NCBI GenBank assembly: GCA_900553335.1 | Contig: USCU01000075.1 | Coordinates: 1 to 6,172, forward strand | From: an uncultured Ruminococcus sp. | GTDB lineage: Bacteria; Bacillota; Clostridia; Oscillospirales; Ruminococcaceae | Direction: 5' to 3' | Length of the DNA: 6,172 nucleotides | Shown here: in pieces, positions 5,585 to 6,172 of the stretch | Numbering within the stretch: position 1 is the first letter of the stretch | Layout of the letters: the number at the start of each line of letters is the position of its first letter | Position numbers and translations under genes: made by a program | Notes under the pieces: generated by a model | The model's input: the letters and a program-made list of their open reading frames with translations, nothing else | Told to the model about the DNA's origin: nothing | Database searches by the model: none

Positions 5585-6169
5585 TTAAGGCGTCGTATCG
5601 GTTACCGGCACTGTTGTAACAACAGCCGCCGTTGTCAATCCGGTGCTTTCGGTATTTTTAGTTCCAAAGGTAACGGCCGTAGCGCTTGTAATCTCTTTCT
5701 TTTCATCAAACTTTTCACGTTTGATCGAGCTTTTATTTGCCCCCTGAATAACGGTGTTGTCAAGCTTAAAGCCAAAAAGGTCAGTAAAATGGTTTGCAAA
5801 CACTTTAAGCTGTTCCCTGTTTGGAGTGGTATCGGTGAAAAATGTGTTTATTCCCGACGTGTATTTACCGCTTATGTAATCGCTTACAGAAAATTTCGGA
5901 AACTCAGCATAATTTCTGTTTTCACTTGGCATAAAACCGCTCGGTCTTTTTAGTACAAGCAAAGCTGCTGCAATTGATAAAAACACAACCGTTACAAAAA
6001 CTGTATTAAACATGCAAAGCGCTGTCTTGTGACCGTTGAATTTAAGCTCATCTTCCTTTTTCTTGCCTTGATTTTTAATTTTAGAAGAAGCTTTTGTTTT
6101 TTTTCTTGGAACAATTTTTACATCTTGGGTTTCTGATATATAATTTTTTTGTTTTTTATTTTCGTCCAT
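5585..6169 (-). CDS. Membrane-anchored protein resembling the N-terminus of DHHW-family proteins, 194 aa, apparently lacking the catalytic-type domain
   Basis: The protein has a very basic, Lys-rich cytoplasmic tail (residues 1-48) and one membrane helix (about 49-73). An extracellular segment, PSENRNYAEFPKFS at 81-94, is then followed by GINTFFTDTTPNREQ and a stretch ending DNTVIQG. That order matches the opening of DHHW-family (AlgX/DltD-like) proteins, which assist MBOAT acyltransferases in polymer O-acylation. After it comes a Thr/Val-rich tail (161-194) and a stop. In full-length relatives, as I recall them, such a linker leads into the SGNH-like domain with the DHHW motif. Here only 24 nt remain before the fkbH-like gene, so that domain is absent. 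It may be a truncated gene or a genuinely short form. The ATG at 6169 is almost at the window edge, so its ribosome binding site cannot be seen and a start further upstream cannot be excluded. Confidence 0.75.
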   Translation of the reverse strand: MDENKKQKNYISETQDVKIVPRKKTKASSKIKNQGKKKEDELKFNGHKTALCMFNTVFVTVVFLSIAAALLVLKRPSGFMPSENRNYAEFPKFSVSDYISGKYTSGINTFFTDTTPNREQLKVFANHFTDLFGFKLDNTVIQGANKSSIKREKFDEKKEITSATAVTFGTKNTESTGLTTAAVVTTVPVTDTTP

Positions 6170-6172
6170 AGC

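Noticed and set aside
5611..5625. Perfect inverted repeat CTGTTGT-A-ACAACAG near the end of the DHHW-like gene
   Set aside because: It falls inside the Thr/Val-rich coding tail (Thr-Thr-Ala-Ala-Val-Val-Thr-Thr region), where repeated ACA/GTT-type codons produce such symmetry. No T-tract follows and the next gene starts close by.

Overview
The window is about 6.2 kb of AT-rich DNA and every convincing gene lies on the minus strand. Low G+C content, strong purine-rich Shine-Dalgarno sites, T-tract hairpins and a Thr/Val-rich extracellular linker on a membrane-anchored protein all suggest a gut-type Clostridia member, most likely a Ruminococcus-like Oscillospiraceae. That placement is inference, because no rRNA or other marker gene is present.

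Right-hand part (6169 down to 1922), read in the direction of transcription, looks like one envelope-related operon. It starts with a short membrane-anchored protein resembling only the N-terminal part of DHHW-family (AlgX/DltD-like) proteins. Next is a full-length FkbH-like HAD/GNAT-type protein, the family that loads a glyceryl unit onto a carrier protein. A stand-alone acyl carrier protein follows, with its Shine-Dalgarno inside the end of the fkbH-like gene. The last gene is a cardiolipin synthase with two intact HKD motifs. The spacings are 24, 6 and 51 nt, and a hairpin terminator at 1831-1862 closes the unit. The enzyme, carrier and membrane-anchored partner recall the logic of the Dlt system (activating enzyme, carrier protein, MBOAT, SGNH-like partner). 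I infer an ACP-dependent glyceryl (or similar acyl) modification of an envelope polymer. No MBOAT gene is visible here; it would have to lie beyond 6172.

Middle (1481-1830) is mostly non-coding and very AT-rich. It holds two TATAAT -10 candidates, one of them buried in a perfect inverted repeat, a second inverted repeat nearer the gene, and a possible 41-codon leader ORF that overlaps the next start codon as ATGA.

Left-hand part (1480 down to 1) is a second transcription unit. It encodes a small secreted protein of 149 residues with a clear signal peptide and no recognised family. A strong hairpin follows, and then the first 319 residues of an FtsX/MacB-type ABC transporter permease that runs off the left edge. 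A small secreted product beside such a permease resembles bacteriocin-like export or immunity loci, but the product itself cannot be named from sequence.
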